From assembly GCA_030950825.1 (NCBI GenBank), contig JAUZQT010000172.1:1-14670 (forward strand): 14,670 nucleotides of DNA, given 5' to 3'. This DNA is from Mariprofundaceae bacterium (GTDB lineage: Bacteria > Pseudomonadota > Zetaproteobacteria > Mariprofundales > Mariprofundaceae). The notes under the pieces were generated by a model that had not been told where the DNA came from, did not search any database, and saw only the letters and a program-made list of their open reading frames with translations. Positions 1 to 7,391 of this stretch are shown one piece after another. The translations under genes were made by a program, and so were the position numbers. The number at the start of each line of letters is the position of its first letter. Within the stretch, counting starts at the first letter, position 1.

Positions 1-147
1 ATCTTGTTACTAATAGGCAATACTTTGGATTCCACGGCATCCAAACAACTTAAAATAATCACCGAAGCCGCACTCTCAATGACTGGTCGAGTAACGATGC
101 TAGGGCTCTCTCGCTGGTCATCTAATGGTGGAAGTTATCGAGGATAA
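1..147 (+). pseudogene. Transposase N-terminal remnant (DDE/IS4-like)
   Basis: Frame 1 is open from the window edge to a TAA at 145-147. It encodes a peptide containing SMTGRVTMLGLSRW followed by SNGGSYR, which I recognise from the N-terminal region of a family of DDE transposases (typically xMTGRVTMLGxSRW...GGSYRTxQRFF). The match stops exactly at GGSYR. The next codons are Gly-stop, and no DDE catalytic core follows, so this is a truncated, non-functional copy. The start lies outside the window. The assignment to an IS4-like group is from memory of the family, not from a search. Confidence 0.55.
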
Positions 148-341
148 ACGGGACGCTACCCTTTAACGCAATAACGGGCGGCCTTCGAGTCGTTTGTTTG
201 AATTGTATCTTCTACGATAAAGGCATGATGGAACAGGCTGTCAATTATAATTGACAGCTAGACTCTGTAGATTTATGATGTCAATGTGATTGAGGGCTTC
301 CCACTTAAGACTGCAAAACTAAAAACTCAGCTGTGTTGACT
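148..341. other. Intergenic stretch between transposase remnant and lipoprotein gene
   Basis: No open frame with gene-like features was found here. The only clear structure is the perfect palindrome listed separately at 237-258. No T-run typical of an intrinsic terminator follows the minus-strand operon, whose last gene stops at 342. Confidence 0.4.
237..258. repeat. Perfect 22-bp palindrome
   Basis: The sequence is self-complementary over 22 bases, with half-site GCTGTCAATTA and its exact reverse complement and no spacer. It lies about 85 bases beyond the stop of the lipoprotein gene. There is no T-run on either side, so an intrinsic terminator is not supported. A protein-binding site or the scar of a mobile element is possible. 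Confidence 0.5.
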
Positions 342-917
342 CTATTTTTTTATGTAGCCCTTGAGAAAAGCCTTCTTACCCGATGGCATTTTAACTTGTA
401 GCCAATCCATCTCAGATGTTGGTGATACTTTTAATTCTGTGCCAGGGATATACCAACCCACCTTGGCTGATTTTACCGAGGCTTGTTCACGAATATAACG
501 GTATTTTTTAAAATTAAAGCGTTCACTACGACGAACTTTTTTGACTCTTGATTCAATGCCCTCAAAAATAGCGATCTCCACAGATTTCTCACGCGCGACT
601 GTTTTATACACACGCCCCGAAATGGTTGTCAGGCGAGCTGTTTCACGCCTTAAATGCAAACCACCTGAAAGTTTCTTATTCGCAAATTGCAATATATAAC
701 CATCCTCTACAGGCTCAACCAGATTGGCCGATAATTCCATGCTCTCCAATGTTTTTTGTGTTGCAACAAGAATACTGCGCATGGGATATGGCAGACTTTT
801 CTTTTCCGCTGTAAACATATACAAAGCACCATTCACCGCTGCACCACCCACAGCCGTTAATGCCGTACAAGCAGACAACATAAACAACAAAAGACAAACA
901 ACAATTATTCGCCCCAT
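342..917 (-). CDS. Small lipoprotein: DUF3568-like domain plus C-terminal SH3-like domain
   Basis: This 191-residue protein has a lipoprotein signal peptide: a hydrophobic stretch at residues 4-15 and lipobox LSAC at 14-17 (lipidated Cys17). Residues about 30-125 (Tyr-rich start, then ATQKTLESMEL and a beta-rich part) resemble the short DUF3568-type lipoproteins. Residues about 137-191 (YIREQASVKSAKVGWYIPGT, then DWLQVK, then a terminal Gly-Tyr-Ile) look like a bacterial SH3 domain, often tied to peptidoglycan or envelope binding. Its ATG lies 11 bases inside the end of ubiX, with GAGG upstream, so it is the last gene of the LPS/Kdo operon and is translationally linked to it. The function is unknown. 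The domain calls are by eye and moderately sure; an envelope-maintenance role is inferred from localisation and neighbours. Confidence 0.75.
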   Translation of the reverse strand: MGRIIVVCLLLFMLSACTALTAVGGAAVNGALYMFTAEKKSLPYPMRSILVATQKTLESMELSANLVEPVEDGYILQFANKKLSGGLHLRRETARLTTISGRVYKTVAREKSVEIAIFEGIESRVKKVRRSERFNFKKYRYIREQASVKSAKVGWYIPGTELKVSPTSEMDWLQVKMPSGKKAFLKGYIKK

Positions 918-1528
918 CGTTTTGCCTCGGCATTATTCACGTGTAAATGATCTAAAATACGATCCACCATAAAATCAATCAATTCATCAATCGCTTTGGG
1001 GCGATGGTAAAAGCCTGGCATGGCAGGAATCATATCCACACCCAAGCGTGATAATTTGAGCATATGTTCCAAATGAATGGCCGATAATGGGGTTTCTCTT
1101 GGTACTAGAATTAATTGTTTGCGCTCTTTGATCATCACGTCTGCGGCACGCTCAATTAAATGATCCGATATGCCATTGGCAATACCTGCCAAAGTCCCCA
1201 TGGAACACGGCACCACCACCATTTGACGAATATTGCTGGAGCCAGATGCTGCGGGTGAAAACCAGTCATGTTTCTCATAACAGCACAAGCTTGTGGCATC
1301 AACGCCCAAGTATTCCGCCAGCATTTTGCTCTTCCCAGCAGCTTTTTCAGGCAATAAAAGATCACACTCCTGTTTTAAGACCACACAAGCGGCATCGGAT
1401 AATAATACATGTAAGAATATATTTTCTTTCAATAACTTCTGCATCAGGCGCAAGCCATAAGCTGCCCCAGATGCGCCCGTCATAGCAATAATCATCGCTC
1501 TATTTTGAATATTTCGAATGTTTTGCAT
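905..1528 (-). CDS. ubiX: Flavin prenyltransferase UbiX
   Basis: UbiX joins a dimethylallyl group to FMN, making the prenylated flavin cofactor used by UbiD-type decarboxylases, for example in ubiquinone synthesis. From the ATG chosen here it is 207 residues, normal for the family. TGASGAAYG (17-25) is the FMN-binding loop, PCSMGTLAGIA (107-117) and PRETPLS (143-149) are family hallmarks, and the C-terminal FYHRPK...DFMVDRILDHL region is typical. A GTG at 1543 overlapping the lptB stop (GTGA), or an ATG at 1540, would add five or four residues. I prefer the ATG at 1528 because GGAAGG lies just upstream while the earlier starts lack a Shine-Dalgarno sequence. No ubiD is in the window, so the partner enzyme must be elsewhere. 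Confidence 0.93.
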   Translation of the reverse strand: MQNIRNIQNRAMIIAMTGASGAAYGLRLMQKLLKENIFLHVLLSDAACVVLKQECDLLLPEKAAGKSKMLAEYLGVDATSLCCYEKHDWFSPAASGSSNIRQMVVVPCSMGTLAGIANGISDHLIERAADVMIKERKQLILVPRETPLSAIHLEHMLKLSRLGVDMIPAMPGFYHRPKAIDELIDFMVDRILDHLHVNNAEAKRWGE

Positions 1529-1539
1529 ATCGCCTTCCA

Positions 1540-2274
1540 TCACATACTAAAGCTTTCGCCCAAATATAAACGCCGCGCATCTGGATGCTCAATAATTTCA
1601 TCGGCTGTGCCTTGTACTAAAATTTCTCCAGCACTCATTAAGTAAGCGCGGTCACAAATAGATAAAGTATCACGCACATTATGATCTGTGACTAAAATAC
1701 CAATGCCTTTACCACGCAATTCCGCGATAATGCTTTGAATATCTTCCACGGCAATCGGATCAACACCCGCAAAAGGCTCATCCAATAATAAAAACTGTGG
1801 CTTTGTGACCAGCGCACGGGCAATTTCCGTGCGTCTTCTTTGCCCACCTGAAAGCGTGTAAGCCTTTTGGTGCTGTACACCTTCAATACCCAAATCCACC
1901 AGTAGTGCTTCCATCTCTTCTTCCAATTGAATGCTGGGAATATTTAATGTTTCAAAAATCGCTAGAAGATTTTCACGTACGGTTAATTTGCGAAAAATAC
2001 TGGCTTCTTGCGGCAAATAACCAATGCCGCGTCGCGCCCGTAGATGCATCGGCAAATGTGTAATCTCCTCATTATCAATCATCACCTGCCCTTCATCAGC
2101 AGCTACCAGCCCACAAACCATATAAAAGCTGGTCGTTTTCCCTGCACCATTAGGGCCTAATACACCAACACATTCACCCGAATACACATCCAAATTCACC
2201 GAATGCACAACCGTTTTTCCAGCATAGCGTTTGCACAGCTTGCTTGCCGAAAGATGATGGATACTGTGGGTCAT
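1540..2274 (-). CDS. lptB: LPS export ABC transporter ATP-binding protein LptB
   Basis: This is the cytoplasmic ATPase that powers extraction of lipopolysaccharide from the inner membrane with LptF/LptG. Its 244 residues match the usual length. Walker A is GPNGAGKT (40-47), the Q-loop is in GYLPQEASIFRKL (85-97), the signature is LSGGQ (141-145), Walker B is FLLLDEP (161-167) and the H-loop His is near 198. The C-terminal YLGESF is close to the YLGE tail of known LptB. Its ATG overlaps the lptA stop (ATGA), and its own TGA overlaps an alternative ubiX start. lptF and lptG are not in this window, which is common. Confidence 0.97.
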   Translation of the reverse strand: MTHSIHHLSASKLCKRYAGKTVVHSVNLDVYSGECVGVLGPNGAGKTTSFYMVCGLVAADEGQVMIDNEEITHLPMHLRARRGIGYLPQEASIFRKLTVRENLLAIFETLNIPSIQLEEEMEALLVDLGIEGVQHQKAYTLSGGQRRRTEIARALVTKPQFLLLDEPFAGVDPIAVEDIQSIIAELRGKGIGILVTDHNVRDTLSICDRAYLMSAGEILVQGTADEIIEHPDARRLYLGESFSM

Positions 2275-2750
2275 TGGCCTGTATTCCCCTGCTTTATATC
2301 ATCCGATTCAATGCTCATATGCACACGCCCATCCGAGCCTTGCATTACCTCAGTATGTTCTGTTTTGATATTATGAATGATTTTTTCACCACGAACCACA
2401 CCCTCAGCATCCTCAACGCTGGCCTCGCCAAGCAATGTTATAAGGTTTTTATTGCGATCATAAACTGCGCGCTTGGATGCTCCGCGTTTTGTACCATGCT
2501 GCATACGCACACGCCCAAAGGCCTCCGCACGCTTTAATTCATTGTTTTGATAGTATGCCAACAATCGATCACAACGCAGATCAAAATCACCGCGCACCAA
2601 GTGCACGCCACCTTTAAACTCCGCTTCACCCTTCAAATGATCCACAACCATTTGCTCTGATTCAATTTCCACAGCATCTTTCGCGAATACAACACCCGTT
2701 CCAAGTATGTTGATCAGCAAACATAAACAAACAGCACGTATTAATTTCAC
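2271..2750 (-). CDS. lptA: LPS transport periplasmic protein LptA (OstA-like)
   Basis: LptA forms the periplasmic bridge that carries LPS from LptC to LptD. The 159-residue product has a signal peptide with a likely cut after VVFA (about residue 23). The OstA-type beta-jellyroll follows: AVEIESEQMVVDHLKGEAEFKGGV is not written in full here, but the pattern of short Gly-containing strands covers residues 26-145. The start is GTG at 2750, overlapping the lptC stop as GTGA. The stop overlaps lptB as ATGA, indicating translational coupling. Identification rests on fold-like pattern, length and gene order, which agree. Confidence 0.92.
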   Translation of the reverse strand: MKLIRAVCLCLLINILGTGVVFAKDAVEIESEQMVVDHLKGEAEFKGGVHLVRGDFDLRCDRLLAYYQNNELKRAEAFGRVRMQHGTKRGASKRAVYDRNKNLITLLGEASVEDAEGVVRGEKIIHNIKTEHTEVMQGSDGRVHMSIESDDIKQGNTGQ

Positions 2751-3325
2751 GGCAACCCTCCCAAGCGTTCTGAGCGACTATCTTTCACCCACACATCATG
2801 TGCAACGTGTAATATTTGCGTTTCTCGATTTACTTTTAAGCCACGGCCTTTAATCATAGTATCTTGCCCTGTGGCGGTGAAAGCATTGGGCACAATGACT
2901 TCATTGTGTGTGCTATCAAAACGCAGGCTATCTGAAAGCAATACCCATTCACGGAAGGTCACCCTAACATCGCCTTTGAAATGAATATTGCGTTTTAATG
3001 GTTCAAACCATGCTTGTGCGCCATGCACTGTGACCACTTCGCCATTTTCTGTAAACAGTTCCAATATAGGGGTGGTAAGCAGCATCACCTGCTCATGCTG
3101 CTTGGCTGACTCAGCTTTCAGCCGCCAAATAATTTTTTCGCCCTTACGTTCCACAATCAATGGTTTTTCCACACGTGTTGATGCCTCTTGCCCAACATCG
3201 GCAATCTCTTCCGGCAGCTGCGCAATATTACTATGCGACCACATCAAGCCTGCTGCAACAAACACACTGCCCAACGATAACGCCAAGAAAGCCCACTTCA
3301 GACAACGCCAGTGCCATGCCTGCAT
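2747..3325 (-). CDS. lptC: LPS export protein LptC
   Basis: LptC is a bitopic inner-membrane protein that receives LPS from LptBFG and passes it to LptA. The 192-residue product has one N-terminal membrane anchor (about residues 10-29, AFLALSLGSVFVAAGLMW). A periplasmic beta-rich domain follows, with the LptC pattern of W..kA..a, then h..f.g.v.v and a closing TGQDTMIKGRGL segment. Family members are usually 180-200 residues. The ATG lies 3 bases after the kdsC stop, and the TGA overlaps the GTG of lptA. Sequence conservation is low in this family, so position between kdsC and lptA is an important part of the call. Confidence 0.9.
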   Translation of the reverse strand: MQAWHWRCLKWAFLALSLGSVFVAAGLMWSHSNIAQLPEEIADVGQEASTRVEKPLIVERKGEKIIWRLKAESAKQHEQVMLLTTPILELFTENGEVVTVHGAQAWFEPLKRNIHFKGDVRVTFREWVLLSDSLRFDSTHNEVIVPNAFTATGQDTMIKGRGLKVNRETQILHVAHDVWVKDSRSERLGGLP

Positions 3326-3328
3326 CGT

Positions 3329-3892
3329 TTACCAGCCGCTTTCTTGCGGCGATACACCATATGGAACAGCTATAACATCATGCCAACATCCATTGGCAAG
3401 AATCAATCCTTCACAAGCCTGACGCACCGCACCTGCACCCCCACAATACGCCGAAATCCAGTCGACTTTTCCTTGTACAGCCAAGTGTGCATCAACAGGC
3501 GCCATGCTCAAGCGACACAAATCCATCGCAGGCAAATCAATCACATCATCACCCATATACGCGCAGTCTGCTGGAGAAACCCCAGCTTTCTCGCACAATA
3601 CAGCAATACCATCCGCTTTTCGCAAACTTCCTTGAATAATATATTGAATACCCAGCTCTCTGGCACGGTGCTCCACCACCTTGGATGTTCGCCCTGTTAA
3701 AATGGCCACTTCAATGCCTGTGCGTTGCAACAATTTCAAACCATGCCCATCGCGCACATTAAATGCTTTGATTTGTTCACACGCATCGCTCAAAAATATT
3801 TGCCCTGCGGTCATCACACCATCGACATCAAGTACCAGCATGCGAATGCCTTGACCCAACTGCATAGGAAATGAATGATAGCTATCATTCAT
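3329..3892 (-). CDS. kdsC: 3-deoxy-D-manno-octulosonate 8-phosphate phosphatase KdsC
   Basis: This HAD-superfamily phosphatase removes phosphate from Kdo-8-phosphate to give Kdo for the LPS inner core. Its 187 residues fit the family. The nucleophile motif is DVDGVMT (22-28), with Asp22 attacking and Asp24 as acid/base. LTGRTS (65-70) holds motif II. Lys92 with GDDVIDLPAM (114-123) gives motifs III and IV, and GGAGAVRQ (151-158) is the conserved C-terminal KdsC segment. Its ATG overlaps the kdsD stop (ATGA), so the isomerase and phosphatase of the same pathway are made together. There is no cap domain, as expected for a tetrameric KdsC. Confidence 0.96.
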   Translation of the reverse strand: MNDSYHSFPMQLGQGIRMLVLDVDGVMTAGQIFLSDACEQIKAFNVRDGHGLKLLQRTGIEVAILTGRTSKVVEHRARELGIQYIIQGSLRKADGIAVLCEKAGVSPADCAYMGDDVIDLPAMDLCRLSMAPVDAHLAVQGKVDWISAYCGGAGAVRQACEGLILANGCWHDVIAVPYGVSPQESGW

Positions 3893-4857
3893 GCCACACC
3901 CGCCTGTAAAAGATCATGCAAATGCACAATTCCCAGTAATTCATCTTCTTCAACAACAAACAGCGTGGTTAGTTTATAGGTTTCCATCACATGCATGGCT
4001 TCACTTGCCAGCTGAATGGGCGCAATTGTTCTTGGCTGCAGATGTGCCATACCTTTCACCGAGGCATTTAAATCAACATCACCAGCTTGTAAGATTCTAC
4101 GTAAATCCCCATCGCTGATACAGGCAATCAATTTACCATGCTGAGCAACACCCGTAACACCCAAGCGGTGCTGAGACATCTCCACAATGGCTTCTTTCAA
4201 GCTCGCCGATACATCCACCATCGGCAACTCATCACCCGCATGCATCACATCGCTCACAGTCATCAGTTTACGCCCCAAACTTCCTGCTGGATGCACACGC
4301 GCAAAGTCTTCTTCTCGAAAACCACGTTGTTTTAACACCACCACGGCAAGGGCATCACCCAGTGCCAAACTTGCAGTGGTCGATGCCGTGGGCGCTAAAT
4401 TCATAGGGCAAGCCTCTTCACGTACAGGAACCTCCAACACCATATCAGCAAAGCTTGCCAACGTGGATTCGGTATCACCAGTGATAGCAATCACCGAGGC
4501 TCCTAGACGTTTGATTGTGGGCAACAAGCCACAAACTTCGTCCGTTTCACCACTGTGTGATAGTGCCAATACAGCATCATCTCTGGTAATCATTCCCAAA
4601 TCACCATGCTGCGCTTCTGCCGCATGAACAAAAAATGCAGGTGTTCCAGTTGATGCAAACGTTGCGGCAATTTTACGCGCAATAATACCCGATTTACCCA
4701 TTCCTACGACAACCAAACGCCCTTTTAAACCCAAAATGCAGGCTACTGCCTCAACAAAGCTTTCTCCAAGCGCATTTTTTTGGGCTTTCAAGCCCTTAAT
4801 TTCAACATCTAGAACGTTTTTTGCCTGCTCCAGCCACAGCTCCTTTGCTGCATTCAT
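3889..4857 (-). CDS. kdsD: Arabinose-5-phosphate isomerase KdsD (SIS + two CBS domains)
   Basis: KdsD converts ribulose-5-phosphate to arabinose-5-phosphate, the first committed step toward Kdo. From the ATG at 4857 the protein has 322 residues, typical of the family. An SIS domain covers about residues 30-175, with VGMGKSG (51-57), EAQHGDLGM (81-89) and LSHSGET (99-105). HPAGSLGRKL (189-198) joins it to two CBS domains at about 204-260 and 270-322. An in-frame GTG at 4875 would add six residues overlapping the M23 gene, but the ATG two bases after that gene's stop, preceded by GGGGT, is the better start. The 3' end overlaps kdsC by four bases. Confidence 0.95.
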   Translation of the reverse strand: MNAAKELWLEQAKNVLDVEIKGLKAQKNALGESFVEAVACILGLKGRLVVVGMGKSGIIARKIAATFASTGTPAFFVHAAEAQHGDLGMITRDDAVLALSHSGETDEVCGLLPTIKRLGASVIAITGDTESTLASFADMVLEVPVREEACPMNLAPTASTTASLALGDALAVVVLKQRGFREEDFARVHPAGSLGRKLMTVSDVMHAGDELPMVDVSASLKEAIVEMSQHRLGVTGVAQHGKLIACISDGDLRRILQAGDVDLNASVKGMAHLQPRTIAPIQLASEAMHVMETYKLTTLFVVEEDELLGIVHLHDLLQAGVA

Positions 4858-4859
4858 GA

Positions 4860-6215
4860 TCAACCCCACCCCCACTTCTGCGTTTCTGAATCAAGGGTCT
4901 GCTGCAACATATTTGCATGCTCAAGGTAGGCTGCCATCTCAGCTTTCGGCACAGGCTTGGCTGGTGCATGCTTGACACGCAACGGATTCACAGCCCGCCC
5001 GCGCACCCGAAATTCAAAGTGCAAATGCGGCCCCGTTGCCAAACCCGACATGCCCACATAACCAATCACTTGCCCTTGTTTAACGTGTACACCTTTATGA
5101 ATGCCGCGTGCAAACTTCCTCATATGCCCATAACGGGTACGATGATCACGGTTACCATGACGAATTTCAATCAAACGCCCATAACCGCCTTTCCAGCCCG
5201 CAAATGCAATACGTCCATCACCCAGCGCATAAATAGGGGTGCCTGATCTTGCTGCATAGTCCACACCTTTATGGGCACGCGTGTAACCCAGAACGGGATG
5301 TTTGCGCGCCGATGTAAATCGCGATGATATGCGCGAATATTTCACAGGAGACTTCAAATAAGCCTTGCGAAGGCTCTTGCCATTCAACGCATAATAGTCC
5401 TCTTTACCACTGCTCAGCTGGTGGCGAATGGCGTGATATATTCTACCCTGATTAACAAATTCAGCGGCAATAATGGTACTACCAATGACTTTACCCTTGT
5501 CATTATAATCTTCTTCATACAATACCTGAAACTGATCGCCTTTGCGTAGATCTCTGGCAAAATCAATATCCCAAGCAAATACATCAACCAAATTCATCGT
5601 TGTACGATCATCCAGACCCGCTTTAGAAGCATCCAAAAACAAACTATCTTCGATCTTTGCTTGCACATAAACAGTGCGACTGGATACAGCGATTTGCTCC
5701 AAAGAGGCATGCCAAGCTTGTTTGTAATGGTTGAGGTGCAGTCGTTGCGCTGCATTTAGCTCATAATAAACATCAATGACACCATCGCCATCTTCACGCG
5801 TAAAAGCATGACCAACTTGAATATGCGCCAGTGAATGCACTTTTTTTGCAGCCGCTTGCATGGCCATCGTCTCTGAAAAGGAAAAACCCAAATTCTTCAG
5901 ACTTGAAATAGCTGACCCTCCAGAGCGTACAAGAACTTTTTTCACCGTGTTCTCTAGCTTTAATAGATCATGGGCTTCTGGCTGCAACCACTCCTCGTGG
6001 GTCAATTGCACGCTAGCATCGACACGGATACTTGATACAACAAGCATGGAAAAAAATGCAAATGTGCCAACAACAATGGGAAGATACACAACTTTCATCA
6101 TTGACAGTTTCACCAGCACTTGCCATAAACTGGACAGTATTGATAACTGTTTTAGCGATTCATGCGGGCGACCAGCAGCGGTGGCTCGGGTTCTATGTGC
6201 AAAATCCTGTGGCAA
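4860..6215 (-). CDS. M23-family murein endopeptidase with membrane anchor (MepM/Csd3-like)
   Basis: This is a putative zinc metallopeptidase that cuts peptidoglycan cross-links in the periplasm. The predicted protein has 451 residues: a short cytoplasmic N-terminus, one membrane segment (about 42-61), an OapA/LysM-like region (about 95-155), a middle domain (about 185-280) with LTMx-like TMNLVDVFAWDIDFARDLRKG, and a C-terminal M23 (LytM) domain (about 305-415). Zinc and catalytic residues are visible: HKGVD (His315, Asp319), YGH (His364) and HLHFEF (His397, His399). The start is a TTG at 6215 with AGGAG six bases upstream. An ATG pair at 6101/6098 just before the membrane segment is the alternative but has only a weak ribosome site. 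The gene ends two bases before the kdsD ATG, so it heads the LPS operon. Confidence 0.9.
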   Translation of the reverse strand: MPQDFAHRTRATAAGRPHESLKQLSILSSLWQVLVKLSMMKVVYLPIVVGTFAFFSMLVVSSIRVDASVQLTHEEWLQPEAHDLLKLENTVKKVLVRSGGSAISSLKNLGFSFSETMAMQAAAKKVHSLAHIQVGHAFTREDGDGVIDVYYELNAAQRLHLNHYKQAWHASLEQIAVSSRTVYVQAKIEDSLFLDASKAGLDDRTTMNLVDVFAWDIDFARDLRKGDQFQVLYEEDYNDKGKVIGSTIIAAEFVNQGRIYHAIRHQLSSGKEDYYALNGKSLRKAYLKSPVKYSRISSRFTSARKHPVLGYTRAHKGVDYAARSGTPIYALGDGRIAFAGWKGGYGRLIEIRHGNRDHRTRYGHMRKFARGIHKGVHVKQGQVIGYVGMSGLATGPHLHFEFRVRGRAVNPLRVKHAPAKPVPKAEMAAYLEHANMLQQTLDSETQKWGWG

Positions 6216-6235
6216 TATAGTCTCCTATGGTATAG

Positions 6236-6379
6236 TCACTCTCGAAGGCTTGTATCGGAAATCCATTGAAAGAGACATGTTTAATAATGAACTCTCGGTT
6301 GCTTCGCCAAGCTTGGAGAACTACGAGAATAGCAACGATGCGGCAATCATCACAACGATTTATGAATTATTCAGGTTAG
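6236..6379 (+). pseudogene. Possible IS transposase C-terminal remnant
   Basis: Between two minus-strand genes there is an open plus-strand frame of about 47 codons with no start of its own. It ends QSSQRFMNYSG-stop inside the 37-base repeat. The same peptide and stop, with one synonymous change (GGT/GGC), occur in the other copy at 14156-14192. The upstream part is rich in Arg (RLLRQAWRTTR), as in some transposase tails, but I do not recognise the family. A stop codon just inside a terminal repeat is common in insertion sequences. This is inference only. Confidence 0.3.
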
Positions 6380-6380
6380 G
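6344..6380 (+). repeat. 37-nt dispersed repeat, copy A (IS-end-like)
   Basis: These 37 bases match 14156-14192 at 36 of 37 positions (T/C difference near the end). They contain TGAATTATTCAGG, whose inverse occurs at 13529-13544. The sequences flanking the two copies are unrelated, so the repeat is a defined unit, probably an insertion-sequence end. Confidence 0.85.
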
Positions 6381-6395
6381 AACGTGCACGTTCCT
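6378..6395. repeat. Perfect 18-bp palindrome at the ribF stop
   Basis: AGGAACGTGCACGTTCCT is fully self-complementary and abuts the ribF stop codon. It could fold into a 7-bp stem with a TGCA loop at the end of the ribF mRNA. No T-run follows, so it is at best a processing or stabilising hairpin, or a protein-binding site. A near-identical half occurs upstream of tag at 8054-8068. Confidence 0.6.
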
Positions 6396-7324
6396 TAAAC
6401 GGCTATAGCCGAAAGCCTTCTGGCATCCTCACAATCTTTGGCAATTTGCTGCGATAAATCACTGGCACCCGCAAAGGCTCGATCTTCTCGAATCCGTTGA
6501 ACAAAATAAACCGTTAAAAATTGGCCGTATAAATCAACATTCGCATCCAATAAATGGGTTTCTAAAAGTAACGTCCGCCCATGAAATGTTGGTCGATAAC
6601 CCAAATATGCAGCGCCATGCCATTGTTGTTTATTTGCATAGGCTTTCACCGCATAAATACCAACAGGAGGATGAGCCAAGTCGGCCACATCAATGTTCGC
6701 AGTCGGAAAATTCATTTTTCGCCCGCGTTTTTCACCATGCAGGACTTCGCCCGAAATCATATAGCTCCGCCCTAAAAGCTGCGCCGCCAAAACAAGCTCC
6801 GCAGCTTCAATATTGGAGCGGATGCGGCTTGATGAAACAACACCACCCTGCATTTCAAAAGCTGCCGCCTTTGAAACAGTAAAAGAGCTTCGATCCCCAA
6901 AAGTGCGTAAATCACTGACATGCCCCTGCCTATCATGGCCAAAAGCAAAGTCATAACCAACATGAATATGTTTGAATGCAAACGTATCATACAACAATTG
7001 AGAAAACTTTTCAGCAGGCCATGTCGCCAGTTCTTTGTTAAATTCAAGAAGCAATACAGCATCAACACCTGCATCTTCAAGATATTTCAAACGCTCATGC
7101 ACGTGGCATAAACGCCTTGGTGCTTCTTCGGGAAATAAAACCGCGCGCGGGTGTGGCTCGAATGTCACCACAATCGCCATGCCATGAACTGCTTGGGCAT
7201 GTCCTTTCAACTCGGCCAAAACTTGCTGGTGGCCCATATGCACACCATCAAAGTTACCGACTGTAATCGCGCCGCCACATATATCGGAATCTGCCGCTTC
7301 TTGCCATGTGTGAAATACTCTCAT
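6395..7324 (-). CDS. ribF: Bifunctional riboflavin kinase / FAD synthetase RibF
   Basis: RibF makes FMN from riboflavin and then FAD from FMN. From the ATG at 7324 the protein has 309 residues, the usual size. The N-terminal adenylyltransferase domain shows GNFDGVHMGH (23-32), TFEPHPR (54-60) and SSSRIR (164-169). The C-terminal flavokinase domain shows GRKMNFPTANI (201-211), ETHLLD (255-260) and YGQFLTVYFVQRIRED (266-281). The open frame extends upstream into tag, but the residues before this ATG do not resemble RibF. The ribosome site is weak (GCGTGAT). It lies 67 bases after tag and may share its transcript. The usual neighbours ileS and lspA are absent. Confidence 0.95.
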   Translation of the reverse strand: MRVFHTWQEAADSDICGGAITVGNFDGVHMGHQQVLAELKGHAQAVHGMAIVVTFEPHPRAVLFPEEAPRRLCHVHERLKYLEDAGVDAVLLLEFNKELATWPAEKFSQLLYDTFAFKHIHVGYDFAFGHDRQGHVSDLRTFGDRSSFTVSKAAAFEMQGGVVSSSRIRSNIEAAELVLAAQLLGRSYMISGEVLHGEKRGRKMNFPTANIDVADLAHPPVGIYAVKAYANKQQWHGAAYLGYRPTFHGRTLLLETHLLDANVDLYGQFLTVYFVQRIREDRAFAGASDLSQQIAKDCEDARRLSAIAV

Positions 7325-7391
7325 ATCACGCAAAGGTATATGAGAAAAAGTTTTTTGGAAATAGCAATCAATAGTGCTGGCTAAGCAATAT

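Noticed and set aside
5860..6408. A 182-codon plus-strand open frame running across the start of the M23 gene and the gap before it.
   Set aside because: It is mostly the antisense of a well-supported gene, and its tail reads through the repeat in a different frame from the one shared with copy B.
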